Origin: Acidovorax sp.
GTDB taxonomy: Bacteria; Pseudomonadota; Gammaproteobacteria; Burkholderiales; Burkholderiaceae_C
Reading direction: 5' to 3'
Length of the DNA: 64,000 nt
NCBI RefSeq assembly: GCF_027492855.1
Contig: NZ_JAPUDY010000108.1
Span: 1-64,000, forward strand
Numbering within the stretch: the first letter of the stretch is position 1; every line of letters begins with the position of its first letter. The translations under genes and the position numbers were made by a program. The notes under the pieces were generated by a model. The model saw only the letters and a program-made list of their open reading frames with translations. It was not told the origin of the DNA and searched no databases. Below are positions 50,097-59,003 of the stretch, in pieces.

Positions 50097-51419
50097 TCAG
50101 GCTGCCGGGCTGTCCCCTGCCTCGGCCTTTTCTTCGGGCGTCAACGGTGTGGCCAGGATCTTGTCGATGGTCTTGCCATCCATGTCCACCACCTCGAGCT
50201 TCCAGTCCTCCCACTGCACCGTGTCGGTCACTTTGGGCAGGCGGCCCGTCAGCAGCATGATCATGCCGCTCAGGGTGTGGTAGCGGCCGCGCTCTTCTTC
50301 GGGCACTGCCTCCAGGTTCAGGCGGTCTTTCAGCTCGGGCACGGGGATGTGGCCGTCCAGCAGCCAACTGCCGTCTTCGCGCTGCAAGGCCCAGGAGGTC
50401 TCGGGGTCGCGCGGCTGGAATTCGCCGGTGATCGCCTCGATCAAGTCCTGCAGCGTGACGATGCCCTGCACCTCGCCGTATTCGTCGATGACGAAGGCCA
50501 TGTGCACGTCCGACAGGCGGAAGTTATCCAAAAGCTCCATGCCCGTGATGGTTTCGGGCACGTACAGCGCGGTCTGCAGCCCTTGCTGGGTGAGGCCCTG
50601 GGCTTTGTCGCGCAGGGCGCGCGTCATCCACTGGCGCGCGTTGAGCACACCCAGGATGTTGTCCATGCCGCCCCGCACCACAGGAAAACGCGCGTGGTCG
50701 GACTCTTCGATGCGCTGCAGCGTCTCTTCAAAGGGGGCGTCGATATCAAGGCACACCACATCGCCGCGCGGCACCATCAGCGAGCCGATCTGGCGGTCGT
50801 CCAGCCGGAACACGTTGCGCACCATGGTGTGCTCGTGCGACTCGATCACGCCGGCCGTGGTGCCCTCCATCAGCATGGCGTGGATTTCTTCCTCGGTCAC
50901 GGGGCTGCCGCTGGTTTCCTTCACGCCCAAGAGGCGCAGCAGCGTGCGGGTGGAGGTAGACAGCAGCAGCACGAACGGCTTGGTCGCCAGCGCCAGGAAA
51001 TTGATGGGCCGTGCCACCAGGCGGGCAAAGGTTTCGGGGTACGACTGGCCGATGCGCTTGGGCACCAACTCGCCCACCACGATGGAGAAGTAGGTGATCA
51101 ACACCACCACCAGGCCGGTGGCCGCGTAGTTGCCGTAGGGCATGGGCACGCCCAGCGAAGCGAGCCATGCGGCCAGCGGCGCAGCCAGCGCAGCCTCGCC
51201 CACAATGCCGTTCAGCACCCCGATCGATGTAATGCCGATCTGGATGGTGGAGAGAAAACGCGTGGGGTCTTCGCCCAGCTTCACGGCAGCGGCGGCGCCG
51301 CTATCGCCCTCATCAATCAACTTTTGCAACCGCACCTTGCGGGCCGTGACCAGAGCAATCTCTGACATGGCAAACAGGCCGTTGAGGAAGATGAGGGCGA
51401 ACAGTATTGCTATTTCCAT
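50097..51419 (-). CDS. CNNM/CBS-domain membrane protein (CorC/HlyC family)
   Basis: This 440-residue protein has an N-terminal CNNM membrane domain (about four helices), two CBS domains (LMVPRGDVVCLDIDAPFEET; VHMAFVIDEYGEVQGIVTLQ) and a C-terminal CorC_HlyC domain (YHTLSGMIMLLTGRLPKVTD). Relatives take part in magnesium or cobalt efflux; the hemolysin name is historical. It is transcribed alone. Confidence 0.9.
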   Translation of the reverse strand: MEIAILFALIFLNGLFAMSEIALVTARKVRLQKLIDEGDSGAAAAVKLGEDPTRFLSTIQIGITSIGVLNGIVGEAALAAPLAAWLASLGVPMPYGNYAATGLVVVLITYFSIVVGELVPKRIGQSYPETFARLVARPINFLALATKPFVLLLSTSTRTLLRLLGVKETSGSPVTEEEIHAMLMEGTTAGVIESHEHTMVRNVFRLDDRQIGSLMVPRGDVVCLDIDAPFEETLQRIEESDHARFPVVRGGMDNILGVLNARQWMTRALRDKAQGLTQQGLQTALYVPETITGMELLDNFRLSDVHMAFVIDEYGEVQGIVTLQDLIEAITGEFQPRDPETSWALQREDGSWLLDGHIPVPELKDRLNLEAVPEEERGRYHTLSGMIMLLTGRLPKVTDTVQWEDWKLEVVDMDGKTIDKILATPLTPEEKAEAGDSPAA

Positions 51420-51511
51420 ACAAAGGGCGCCTTGCGAGCCCTTGGGCGTTGAGAAGCAAGCAATTGTACGGAAGGGGCGTTACACCCTGTGTCCCACGCG
51501 GCGCAGGGCGC

Positions 51512-52696
51512 TCAACCGCCCTCGGTGGGCAGCCCGGCGGCATCCCACTCGGGCAGCCCTCCGCGCAGCCAGTGCACCGACTTGAATCCCTTGGCGGCAG
51601 CGACCTTGGCGGCCTTGTACGACTTCCAGCATTCGGCGCCGTTGCAGGCAAAGATCACGGGTTTGGCCTTGTCCAGGCTAGGCAGCTTGTCCAGCGCCTG
51701 GAAGTCATCCTGCGCGGCGTCGAACGCCACGTCCTTGAGGCTTTTCTCCACATAGGCCGCGAACACGGCGCCCCGGATGCGCTTGGCCTTGAATTCCTTT
51801 TCGGTGCGCGTGTCCACCAGCGTGGCGCCTTGGGCCATGAGGGTTTGCGCCTCGCGCGCGGTGATTCGGCTCACCCCCGGCAGGGCGGTGGGGGTGAAGA
51901 GGCCCAGCTCCGCCACGCGGCGGTATTCAGCGGCTTCGGGCTGCACGGTGACAGGCGGTAGGCCGATGGAAGGCGGCACAGTGCCAAACCACTGGGCCAG
52001 CCGGGTGCGTGCATCGGCGGGCAGGGCCTTCTTCACCACGATGGAGAACCCGCCGGGCACGGGTTGCGAGGTGGCCAGTATGCGTGCGATGCCAGGGTGC
52101 GCGGCAGACCATTCCGCCCAGTCGTCCTCGCGCACCACAGTGGCGTCGGCGATGCCCAGGGTCAGCGCCGTGAGGCCCGCCTGGGGAAATTTCTCGTACT
52201 GCACGGCACGCAGGTCCTGGAATGACAGCCCCGCCTCGTTGAGCATGCCGCGCGCCATGTAGGCATAAAGCGAATCCTGCTGGGGCAGGTAGAGCCTGCG
52301 GCCTTTCATTGCGGGCACGGCGGCGATCTGCGTCAGCCCCACCAGCAGGTATTTGTCGGACTTTTGGGTGGAGCCCACCAGCTCGTAGCCGCGTTGCAGG
52401 GCCGAGGCTGCCACCTGGGCCGGTCCGATGAAGATGTCATAGCCCGCGCTGCGGGTGGCGCGCATCACATCGGCCAGGTCGTCGCTGGTGGACAGGGCCA
52501 CCGTTTGCCCGGCGGCCTTGGACAGGCCCGCTTCGGCCGCCGTGCGCAAGATGGAATGGGCGGCTTTGCGCGCGGTGGGCTCCACCGCCACGATGGCGGT
52601 GAGTTCTGCCTGTGCCGCACCGGGTGCCATGCACAGCCAGCAAAACAACACTACCAAGGAATGGGGGGAGGATTTTTTGGAAAGGGTGGTGTTCAT
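51512..52696 (-). CDS. Periplasmic PhnD-like binding protein fused to a rhodanese domain
   Basis: This 394-residue protein has a signal peptide ending GAAQA, then a PhnD/SsuA-type binding domain (about 30-250; TSDDLADVMRATRSAGYDIF, GYELVGSTQKSDKYLLVGLT). A C-terminal rhodanese domain (about 280-385) has DTRTEKEFKAKRIRGAVF and a possible catalytic loop CNGAECWKSYKA. The fusion suggests binding and sulfur transfer in one periplasmic protein. It is divergent from a sulfite-oxidase-family gene, 196 bases away. The start is the ATG after an in-frame TTG. Confidence 0.85.
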   Translation of the reverse strand: MNTTLSKKSSPHSLVVLFCWLCMAPGAAQAELTAIVAVEPTARKAAHSILRTAAEAGLSKAAGQTVALSTSDDLADVMRATRSAGYDIFIGPAQVAASALQRGYELVGSTQKSDKYLLVGLTQIAAVPAMKGRRLYLPQQDSLYAYMARGMLNEAGLSFQDLRAVQYEKFPQAGLTALTLGIADATVVREDDWAEWSAAHPGIARILATSQPVPGGFSIVVKKALPADARTRLAQWFGTVPPSIGLPPVTVQPEAAEYRRVAELGLFTPTALPGVSRITAREAQTLMAQGATLVDTRTEKEFKAKRIRGAVFAAYVEKSLKDVAFDAAQDDFQALDKLPSLDKAKPVIFACNGAECWKSYKAAKVAAAKGFKSVHWLRGGLPEWDAAGLPTEGG

Positions 52697-52892
52697 CAAC
52701 GCTGCGGTTTTTTGCCTCTGAAAACGGTGAATATGCCCATGCCCTTTGACATGCGTGTAAATGTTTCTGGTGTTTTGTATTTGTTACTTTTGTTAACGCA
52801 ATGTGATGTGCAACGCGAAACAACGGCCACACAGAATGCTGGCTCGGTGCCGATGGTCGGCGCCGCCTTCCTTCACCCTCGGAGACGTTTCC

Positions 52893-54095
52893 ATGAAAGA
52901 TTCCATGACCTTGCCGCGCCGCCACATGCTCGCGGGAAGCGCCGCCGCCCTGAGTGCCTTGGGGCTGGCCGGATGGACGGGCGGTGCACGGGCGACATCT
53001 CCCGCCAAGCCGCTGCCCGCCTATGTGGGCTGGAAGTCGCCCGAAGCGCTGATCGTGCACAGCAGCAACACGCTGGAGACCCGGCGCTCGGCGTTCGGCA
53101 CCAGCGTCGTTACGCCATCGAACCACCTGTATGTGCGCAACAACCTGCCTGCGCCCGACGCGGCGATTCTGGACAACCGCGATGCCTGGAGCGTGGCCAT
53201 CGAAGGGGTCAAGAGCCCGCGCAGCGTCGCGTTGGCCGAACTCAAGACCCTGGGCGTGGAAACCGTGGCCACGGTGCTGCAGTGCTCGGGCAATGGGCGC
53301 GGCTTTTTCCCCAGCAAGCCCAGCGGCACGCCCTGGTCCGTGGGGGCAGCAGGCTGCGTGGTCTGGAGCGGCGTGCCGCTGCGCAACGTGGTGGCTGCGC
53401 TGGGTGGGCTGGCCGATGGCGCGGTGTACCTCACCGGCACGGGCGGCGAGAAGCTGCCCGAGGGTGTGGACCCGCTCTCCGTGCTGGTAGAGCGCTCAGT
53501 GCCTGTGAAGGCGCTGGACGACGCGCTGCTGGCGTGGGAGATGAATGGCGAGCCCCTGTCGCTGGCGCATGGCGGGCCGCTGCGGCTGGTGGTGCCGGGC
53601 TACCAGGGCGTCAACAACATCAAGTACGTCAAGCGTGTGGCTTTCGCCAGCGCGCAGTCGCAGGCGCGCATCATGCAGCACGGCTACCGCATGTCGCCCC
53701 CAGGCTCCAAGGCCAGCCCCGACCAGCCTTCGGTGTGGGAGATGGGCGTCAAGTCGTGGATCAACAGCCCCCTGTCGGACAAGGGCCCGCTCAAGGCCGG
53801 TATGGCGCAGGTGCACGGCGTGGCCTTTGGTGGCACGCGGGGTGTCAGGGGCGTGGAGGTCTCGGCCGATGGGGGCAAGACCTGGCAGGCGGCCAAGCTC
53901 ATCGGCCCGGACCTGGGCCCCTTCGCATGGCGACAGTTTGTGCTGCCGGTGCGCCTGGAGGCGGGCACCCACGTGCTGACCAGCCGCGCCACCGACACGG
54001 CGGGCAATGTGCAGGCCGAACAGCGCGAGGAGAACGTGGGCGGCTACAACAACGCCAGTTGGCGTGACCACGCCGTCACCGTGACGGTGGCGTGA
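52893..54095 (+). CDS. Periplasmic sulfite-oxidase-family molybdoenzyme
   Basis: This 400-residue protein has a twin-arginine signal (LPRRHMLAGSAAALSALGLA), as expected for export of a folded molybdenum-cofactor protein. The Mo-binding cysteine is Cys131 in VLQCSGNGRGFF. The C-terminal Mo-co dimerisation domain includes RGVEVSADGGKTWQAAKLIG. It resembles SorA-type sulfite dehydrogenase, but no SorB cytochrome gene is adjacent, so its electron acceptor and exact substrate are open. GGAGA precedes the ATG. Confidence 0.88.
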   Translation: MKDSMTLPRRHMLAGSAAALSALGLAGWTGGARATSPAKPLPAYVGWKSPEALIVHSSNTLETRRSAFGTSVVTPSNHLYVRNNLPAPDAAILDNRDAWSVAIEGVKSPRSVALAELKTLGVETVATVLQCSGNGRGFFPSKPSGTPWSVGAAGCVVWSGVPLRNVVAALGGLADGAVYLTGTGGEKLPEGVDPLSVLVERSVPVKALDDALLAWEMNGEPLSLAHGGPLRLVVPGYQGVNNIKYVKRVAFASAQSQARIMQHGYRMSPPGSKASPDQPSVWEMGVKSWINSPLSDKGPLKAGMAQVHGVAFGGTRGVRGVEVSADGGKTWQAAKLIGPDLGPFAWRQFVLPVRLEAGTHVLTSRATDTAGNVQAEQREENVGGYNNASWRDHAVTVTVA

Positions 54096-54133
54096 GTCCG
54101 CAGCGCCCCTGAGCCGCGCCTCGCGCTTCGGTG

Positions 54134-55453
54134 TCAGGCCGTGGTGCGCGAGGGCCGCAGCGCTGCACCCGGTGCGCGCCCCTGCAAACCCTGGAACGCA
54201 AAGTCCACCTCGGGCATCCGGCCGCTGACGATGTCGGCCAAGGCCTTGCCCGAGCCGCAGGCGTGTGTCCAGCCCAGCGTGCCGTGGCCGGTGTTGAGGA
54301 ACAGGTTGTTGAGTTTTGTCTTGCCGATCAGCGGCACGTTGCTTGGCGTGGCGGGGCGCAGGCCGGTCCAGAACTGCGCCTGCGTCGCATCGCCCGCGCC
54401 GGGGAAAAGTTGCTCCACGCGCCGCACGATGGCTTCGCAGCGCACCGTGTTCAGGTTGCGGTCGTAGCCGTTGAGCTCGGCCGTGCCTGCGATGCGCAGC
54501 CGATCGCCGCCGCGCTCGCTGGTGTAGCGTGAGAACACGAGCTTGAACTCGTCATCCGTCAGGCTCACCTGGTGCGCCATGCTCGCATCCTTGACCGGCA
54601 TGGTCACCGAGTACCCCTTGGCCGGGTAGATGGGCAGGCGGATGCCCAGCGGCTGCGCCAACAGCGGGCTGAACGAACCCATGGCCAGCACGAAGGCATC
54701 GCCGCGCACGCGCTCGAAGCGGCCTTCGGCGTTGGTCACTTCCACATGGTCGATGTGGCCACCTGCCTCGCGCAGCGCGGTGACGTGGTGGCCCATGCGG
54801 AACTGCACGCCCGCCGCTTCGCACAGTTTGGCGAGTTCGCGTGTGAACTGGTTGGCATCGCCCGATTCATCCTCGGCCGTGAAGGTGGCGCCCGCAAGCT
54901 GTGGGCGAATGTGAGCCAGCGCCGGTTCGATGCGCACCGCTTCGTCAGCACTGATGACCTGGCGCTCGCAGCCTAAGGCGCGCATCTGCTCGGCCGGGGC
55001 CAGGGCGCCGTCGAACTCCTTGGCGTTGGTATAGAAGTGCAGGATGCCTTGTGTGCGCTGGTCGTACTGGATGCTGGTGGCGGCGCGCAACTGCTGCAGC
55101 ACGTCGCGGCTGTAGGTGCCCAGGCTCACAATCTGCTCGATGTTGTGGCGCGTGCGTGCAGGTGTGCAGTTGCGCAGGAAGGACAGGCCCCAGAGCCACT
55201 GGCGCATGTCGGCGCGGATGCGGAACAGCAGCGGTGCATCTTCCTGGCCCAGCCACTGCAGCACCTTGAGCGGCGCGCTGGGGTTGGCCCAGGGCTCGGC
55301 GTGGCTCACCGAGATCTGCCCGCCGTTGGCAAAGCTGGTTTCGGCGCCGGGCGTGCCCTGGCGGTCGATAACGGTCACGTCGTGGCCGAGCTGTGAAAGG
55401 AAATATGCCGAGGTCACGCCGAGCAAGCCGGCGCCAAGAACGATCACGCGCAT
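54134..55453 (-). CDS. dadA: D-amino acid dehydrogenase (DadA type) under glycine riboswitch
   Basis: This 439-residue FAD oxidoreductase has VIVLGAGLLGVTSAYFLSQL at the N-terminus, SFANGGQISVSHAEPWANPS near residue 40, and TGLRPATPSNVPLIGKTKLN and NTGHGTLGWTHACGSGKALA near the end, all DadA hallmarks. It oxidises D-amino acids to 2-oxo acids and ammonia. The tandem glycine riboswitch on its leader suggests glycine is a substrate or a linked metabolite, so glycine oxidation is worth considering. The ATG at 55453 follows AAAAGG. Confidence 0.92.
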   Translation of the reverse strand: MRVIVLGAGLLGVTSAYFLSQLGHDVTVIDRQGTPGAETSFANGGQISVSHAEPWANPSAPLKVLQWLGQEDAPLLFRIRADMRQWLWGLSFLRNCTPARTRHNIEQIVSLGTYSRDVLQQLRAATSIQYDQRTQGILHFYTNAKEFDGALAPAEQMRALGCERQVISADEAVRIEPALAHIRPQLAGATFTAEDESGDANQFTRELAKLCEAAGVQFRMGHHVTALREAGGHIDHVEVTNAEGRFERVRGDAFVLAMGSFSPLLAQPLGIRLPIYPAKGYSVTMPVKDASMAHQVSLTDDEFKLVFSRYTSERGGDRLRIAGTAELNGYDRNLNTVRCEAIVRRVEQLFPGAGDATQAQFWTGLRPATPSNVPLIGKTKLNNLFLNTGHGTLGWTHACGSGKALADIVSGRMPEVDFAFQGLQGRAPGAALRPSRTTA

Positions 55454-55472
55454 TGAAGAGCCTTTTAGGGTT

Positions 55473-55519
55473 CTAGCGCTTGATGGATGTGCGGTAAAAG
55501 CTATCGAATAGATAGCAAA
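55473..55519 (-). repeat. Dispersed repeat between riboswitch and dadA
   Basis: Read on the minus strand it runs TTTGCTATCTATTCGATAGC then TTTTACC...ATCAAGCGCTAG and aligns with the copy at 44197-44242. GCTATC-TATTC-GATAGC followed by TTTT is a small terminator-like hairpin. It lies just downstream of the second glycine aptamer, so it may serve as part of the expression platform. Confidence 0.7.
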
Positions 55520-55546
55520 CAGCTGGCGCACGTCCGCCAAGCTGCC

Positions 55547-55740
55547 GCTCCCCCTGTCCTTGGTACCTGAGAGATTCACCGTGCACCCACATGGCGCGCG
55601 GCTTGCTCCTTCGGTGCGCCACGGTGTGCTCGTGGCGGCTCTCCAGACGGCTGTGTTGAATGGTGCAGTACGGAACCTGAGCGTGTATGGGAGTTTGCGC
55701 CTTCGGTGCAAGGCGGGCGGTGCCGCTTTGCTCTCCTGCA
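55547..55740 (-). ncRNA. Tandem glycine riboswitch
   Basis: Two aptamers are seen on the minus strand. Aptamer 1 (55738-55662) has GGAGAGC, CACCGAAGGCGCAAACTCC and GCTCAGGTTCCGTACTG. Aptamer 2 (55644-55548) has GGAGAGC, CACCGAAGGAGCAAG and AATCTCTCAGGTACCAAGGA then CAGGGGGAGC. The short linker and paired CCGAAG-GCAA...CTCTCAGG signatures are classic for the gcvT-type glycine riboswitch. It leads into dadA, 94 bases downstream. Confidence 0.95.
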
Positions 55741-55882
55741 GCGGCCATTCTAGGAGCCTCCACGGCACAGAAACCGGCTCTTTGGCGCTAATGGACCGCA
55801 ATCGTTGCTGATGCAAGGCTGCCGCTGGCCACGGTGGCAGGTGGCCATAATCCGCCGAAACACGCTCTCACAGGACGCCCTG

Positions 55883-56677
55883 ATGCCCGATACCGCCTTC
55901 GACCCGCAGACCAGTGCGGCCGTTCTCACCATGGCCCGCCAAGGGCGCACCCCTCGGCCGCTGGACCTGCCCGCTGCGCTGCGCCCGCAGAACGCGGCAC
56001 AGGCCTATGCCGTGCAGGATGCCGTGGTGCACGAGCGCGGCGAGGTCGCGGGCTGGAAGGTGGGCGCATCGTCGCCCCTGGCGCTGCCTGCGCGTGCGGC
56101 GCTTACCCGCGATTCGGTGTGGGTGGCGCCGGCCGGGCAGGCCGCTGTGCATCTGCCCGCCACAGACTTTGCCGTGCTGGGCGTGGAGGCAGAACTGGTG
56201 TACGAGCTGGGTGCCGACCTGCCCGCCCGCGCCACGCCCTACACCCCGGCCGAGGTGCTGGCCGCCGTGGTGTCGGTGCGTGCCGCCATCGAGGTGTGCG
56301 ACACGCGGTTTGCCGCCTGGGCCCAACAGGGCGAGTGGAGCCGCCTGGCCGACCAGGCCTGCCACGGCGCATTGATCGTGGGCACGGGCGTGGTGGATGG
56401 GGCGGGCATTGCCGCGCTGCGGCCCCTGGCCCAGGCGGTGACCTTGTCGGTGAACGGCGCGGTGGCAGTGCAGCACGCAGCCTGGGGCAACCCGGCGGGC
56501 GATCCGTTGCGGCTGTTGGCGTGGCTGGCCAACGAAGGCGCGCACAGTCTGGGCGGATTGCGCGCGGGCCAGTGGGTGACCACTGGCTCGTGCACCGGCA
56601 CCGTGATGGTGGCGCCGGGCACGCGGGTGGTGGCCGATTTCCCTGGCCTGGGCCGCGCCGAGTTGCAGTGGGTCTGA
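55883..56677 (+). CDS. 2-keto-4-pentenoate hydratase-like protein
   Basis: This 264-residue member of the fumarylacetoacetase-like hydratase family has AYAVQDAVVHERGEVAGWKV, VLGVEAELVYELGADL (the metal-binding Glu pair) and AIEVCDTRFAAWAQQGEWSR. It matches MhpD/XylJ-type enzymes that hydrate 2-hydroxypenta-2,4-dienoate in aromatic meta-cleavage, but no other meta-pathway gene is nearby. It is divergent from the riboswitch and convergent with the next gene. Confidence 0.88.
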   Translation: MPDTAFDPQTSAAVLTMARQGRTPRPLDLPAALRPQNAAQAYAVQDAVVHERGEVAGWKVGASSPLALPARAALTRDSVWVAPAGQAAVHLPATDFAVLGVEAELVYELGADLPARATPYTPAEVLAAVVSVRAAIEVCDTRFAAWAQQGEWSRLADQACHGALIVGTGVVDGAGIAALRPLAQAVTLSVNGAVAVQHAAWGNPAGDPLRLLAWLANEGAHSLGGLRAGQWVTTGSCTGTVMVAPGTRVVADFPGLGRAELQWV

Positions 56678-56699
56678 GTGAACCGGCGCGCTGGCGGTA

Positions 56700-57119
56700 T
56701 CAGCGGCGGTACGGGTTGTCCGGGCGGCGGTCGTAGCGGTTGGGCACGCCGTCCCGGTCACGGTCCCAGCCGCCGGGCTGCATGTTCCAGCGGCCCCCGC
56801 GCTCTACCCAGCGCGGCTCGCGGTAGTGGTAGCCCGCGCGGGCCTTGATCCAGTGGCCTTGCTGCCAGACATGGCGATGGCCGCGCCACTCCCAGTGGCC
56901 CGGCACCCAGGCCATGCCACGGCGCGGGCGGGGCATGGCCTCGTAGCGGGGCGGTGGTGGCGCCTGGTACTGCACCCCCACCGGCGCCGGGCCTTGGTAG
57001 TAGTGGGGCGCGCCCGCCCCGATGACGACTGTGGCGCGGACGTTCTGCGCGTGTGCCGCCGTGGCGGCACCCAGCGACAGCAGGGCGATGGAAACAGCGG
57101 CGATTGCATTGCGGGCCAT
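56700..57119 (-). CDS. Exported YXWGXW-repeat-like protein
   Basis: This 139-residue protein has a signal peptide ending AAHAQ, then a Pro/Tyr/Arg/Trp-rich mature part with WVPGHWEWRGHRHVWQQGHW and an Asp/Arg-rich end, RPDNPYRR. The tandem W-x-x-G-H-W pattern is that of YXWGXW-type periplasmic or outer-membrane proteins of unknown function. The ATG at 57119 follows GAGGAG. Confidence 0.8.
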   Translation of the reverse strand: MARNAIAAVSIALLSLGAATAAHAQNVRATVVIGAGAPHYYQGPAPVGVQYQAPPPPRYEAMPRPRRGMAWVPGHWEWRGHRHVWQQGHWIKARAGYHYREPRWVERGGRWNMQPGGWDRDRDGVPNRYDRRPDNPYRR

Positions 57120-57247
57120 GATGAACTCCTCACTCGGATAGGTCCCTTGCGGAACCGGAGACTTCATCGTGCGGGCGCTGCGTCAAGCCGGTGTAGGCGA
57201 ATTGCGAAGTGTTGTGAAATTGTGTTTCCGGTGGGGCGGCGGCGTGG

Positions 57248-57634
57248 TCAGCGCCACCACACCAGGACGGCCACCACCAGCAAGGCCACCCACGCAGGGT
57301 GGCGCCCCCCCGTTGCATAGAACACCAGCAGCCCGCTGGCCAGGGTGGCCAGCCCGACCACATCGGCCACCCAGGCCCCCAGGTGCGTTTCGCCCGCCGC
57401 CGTGCCCAGATGCCACAGCAACGCGCTCATGGCCCAGCCCATCACGGTGACCAGGTGCCAGGAGGCCCACAGAATGCGCACCTGCTGCTCCTGCAGCACA
57501 GGGCGCCCGCCCGTGGGCACCACGCCCTGTGTGCGCAGTCGGCGAAAAACCAGAAATTCGCCCACGACAGAGTGGCCCAGTCCAATCAGGGCGAGGCCAG
57601 CGGCGGCCAATACCAAAGCGGTGTTCGTCATCAT
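57248..57634 (-). CDS. Small membrane protein of unknown function
   Basis: This 128-residue protein has four hydrophobic segments (about 4-23, 52-70, 84-104, 109-126) and an RPVLQEQQVRILWASWH loop after the first. I recognise no family. It begins 10 bases after the UbiB-like gene, so it is probably the last gene of the TetR-DUF2867-UbiB transcript. Confidence 0.75.
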   Translation of the reverse strand: MMTNTALVLAAAGLALIGLGHSVVGEFLVFRRLRTQGVVPTGGRPVLQEQQVRILWASWHLVTVMGWAMSALLWHLGTAAGETHLGAWVADVVGLATLASGLLVFYATGGRHPAWVALLVVAVLVWWR

Positions 57635-57644
57635 GATGTGAATG

Positions 57645-59003
57645 TCAGCCCATGGGGCATGAAGAAGAGGAATGGGGAGAGGTTGCGCGGACGCCGGGCG
57701 CATGGGTGCGTACGCGCGCACCCATCTGCGTGAGCAAATGCATGAGGCCCATCCACATGCGCTCGAACGCGGGCATTTCGCTGGGCACCTGTGCCAGGTG
57801 GCGCCCCAACATGCGCTGGTGTTCGGGCGCGGTGATGGGAGGCGGTGTCTTGGTGCCAAAGTCAAACACCGGCTGCGTGAAGGGCTCCATCTGCCAGGCC
57901 TGCATCTCGGCCAGCGCGGGGGCGAGTTCGGTGGAGTAGGCCTGCAGGGTGAGGTCGGCCTTGACGATCCCGAGCGCCTGGTAGGCCTGCAGCACGAGCG
58001 CGTCGCGCTGCGGGTCGGCTGCAGGCCGTAGCAGGGCAGACCATGCCTGCGCCACCTGGTCCCGAAAGCCGGGCGACAGGCTGCGCGTGCAGCCGAAGTC
58101 CAGCACGCCCACCGTGCTGTCTGCTGCAAAAAGGAAGTTGCCGGGGTGTGGGTCGGCATGCACCCGGCCCAGCACGAAGATGCAATGCATGAACCAGTCC
58201 CACAGGTGCTGCCCCGCCTGGTCGCGTTGGGCCTGCGAGGGCTGCGTGGCCAGCCAGGCTTGCAGATGCTGGCCTGGCAGAAACTGTTGCGTCAGCACCT
58301 GGGCCCGCGTGTGCGACAGGATGGGCTGGGCCATCGCCACGCCGGGCAGCGCTGCGTGCTGGGCGAACCACTGCAGTTGCTCGGCCTCCTGCAGGTAGTC
58401 CACCTCGCGCAGCAGCGTGGCCTCGATCTCGTTCATCACGCCATCCACCACGGTGTCGGTGGGCAGGGGCAGGTCGGTGTGGGCCAGGGCGCGCAACGCG
58501 GTGCGCATGAGCTGCATGTCGCTGCCGATGGTGGCGGCGATGCCGGGGTACTGCACCTTCACGGCCACCGTGCCATGGCCTGCGAGGTGCGCGCGGTGCA
58601 CCTGCCCCAGGCTGGCGGCGGCAAACGCGGTGGGCTCGAAGTGGTCGAACAGGGCCTCGGGCTCTTGCCCGAAGGCCTGGCGGAAAACGCGGCCCACCAG
58701 CGCGCGGTTGAGCGGCAGCGCCTGGTGGTGGGCGCGCGCCAGCTCCTGTCGCACGCCGTTGGGCAGCAGGCCGGGGTGCATGCTGAGCAGTTGCGACACC
58801 TTGAGCGCCGAGCCGCGCAGCTGGCTGAGGGCGCCAAACAGGATGCGGCCCAGCGCGGCCTCGTGCTCGGCCTGCGCCTTTGCCTGGGCCGATGGTGTGC
58901 GCACGCGGTGCCCCAGTTGGGCCATGCCGATGCGTGCCGCCGCCAGGCCCGTGATCGTGCCGCGTGCGAGGCGGCTGGTGCGCGGCGGATCAGCGCTGGC
59001 CAT
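57645..59003 (-). CDS. ABC1/UbiB-family atypical kinase
   Basis: This 452-residue protein has the AAASLGQVHRAHL loop, VAVKVQYPGIAA with the ATP-binding lysine, GRVHADPHPGNFLF as catalytic loop and VGVLDFGCTRSL in place of DFG, all ABC1 signatures. The N-terminal KxGQ motif of this family reads KVSQ. Relatives support ubiquinone or lipid metabolism through ATPase activity. It overlaps the DUF2867 gene by 14 bases. With the TetR regulator it forms a lipid- or quinone-related unit whose target is unknown. Confidence 0.88.
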   Translation of the reverse strand: MASADPPRTSRLARGTITGLAAARIGMAQLGHRVRTPSAQAKAQAEHEAALGRILFGALSQLRGSALKVSQLLSMHPGLLPNGVRQELARAHHQALPLNRALVGRVFRQAFGQEPEALFDHFEPTAFAAASLGQVHRAHLAGHGTVAVKVQYPGIAATIGSDMQLMRTALRALAHTDLPLPTDTVVDGVMNEIEATLLREVDYLQEAEQLQWFAQHAALPGVAMAQPILSHTRAQVLTQQFLPGQHLQAWLATQPSQAQRDQAGQHLWDWFMHCIFVLGRVHADPHPGNFLFAADSTVGVLDFGCTRSLSPGFRDQVAQAWSALLRPAADPQRDALVLQAYQALGIVKADLTLQAYSTELAPALAEMQAWQMEPFTQPVFDFGTKTPPPITAPEHQRMLGRHLAQVPSEMPAFERMWMGLMHLLTQMGARVRTHAPGVRATSPHSSSSCPMG

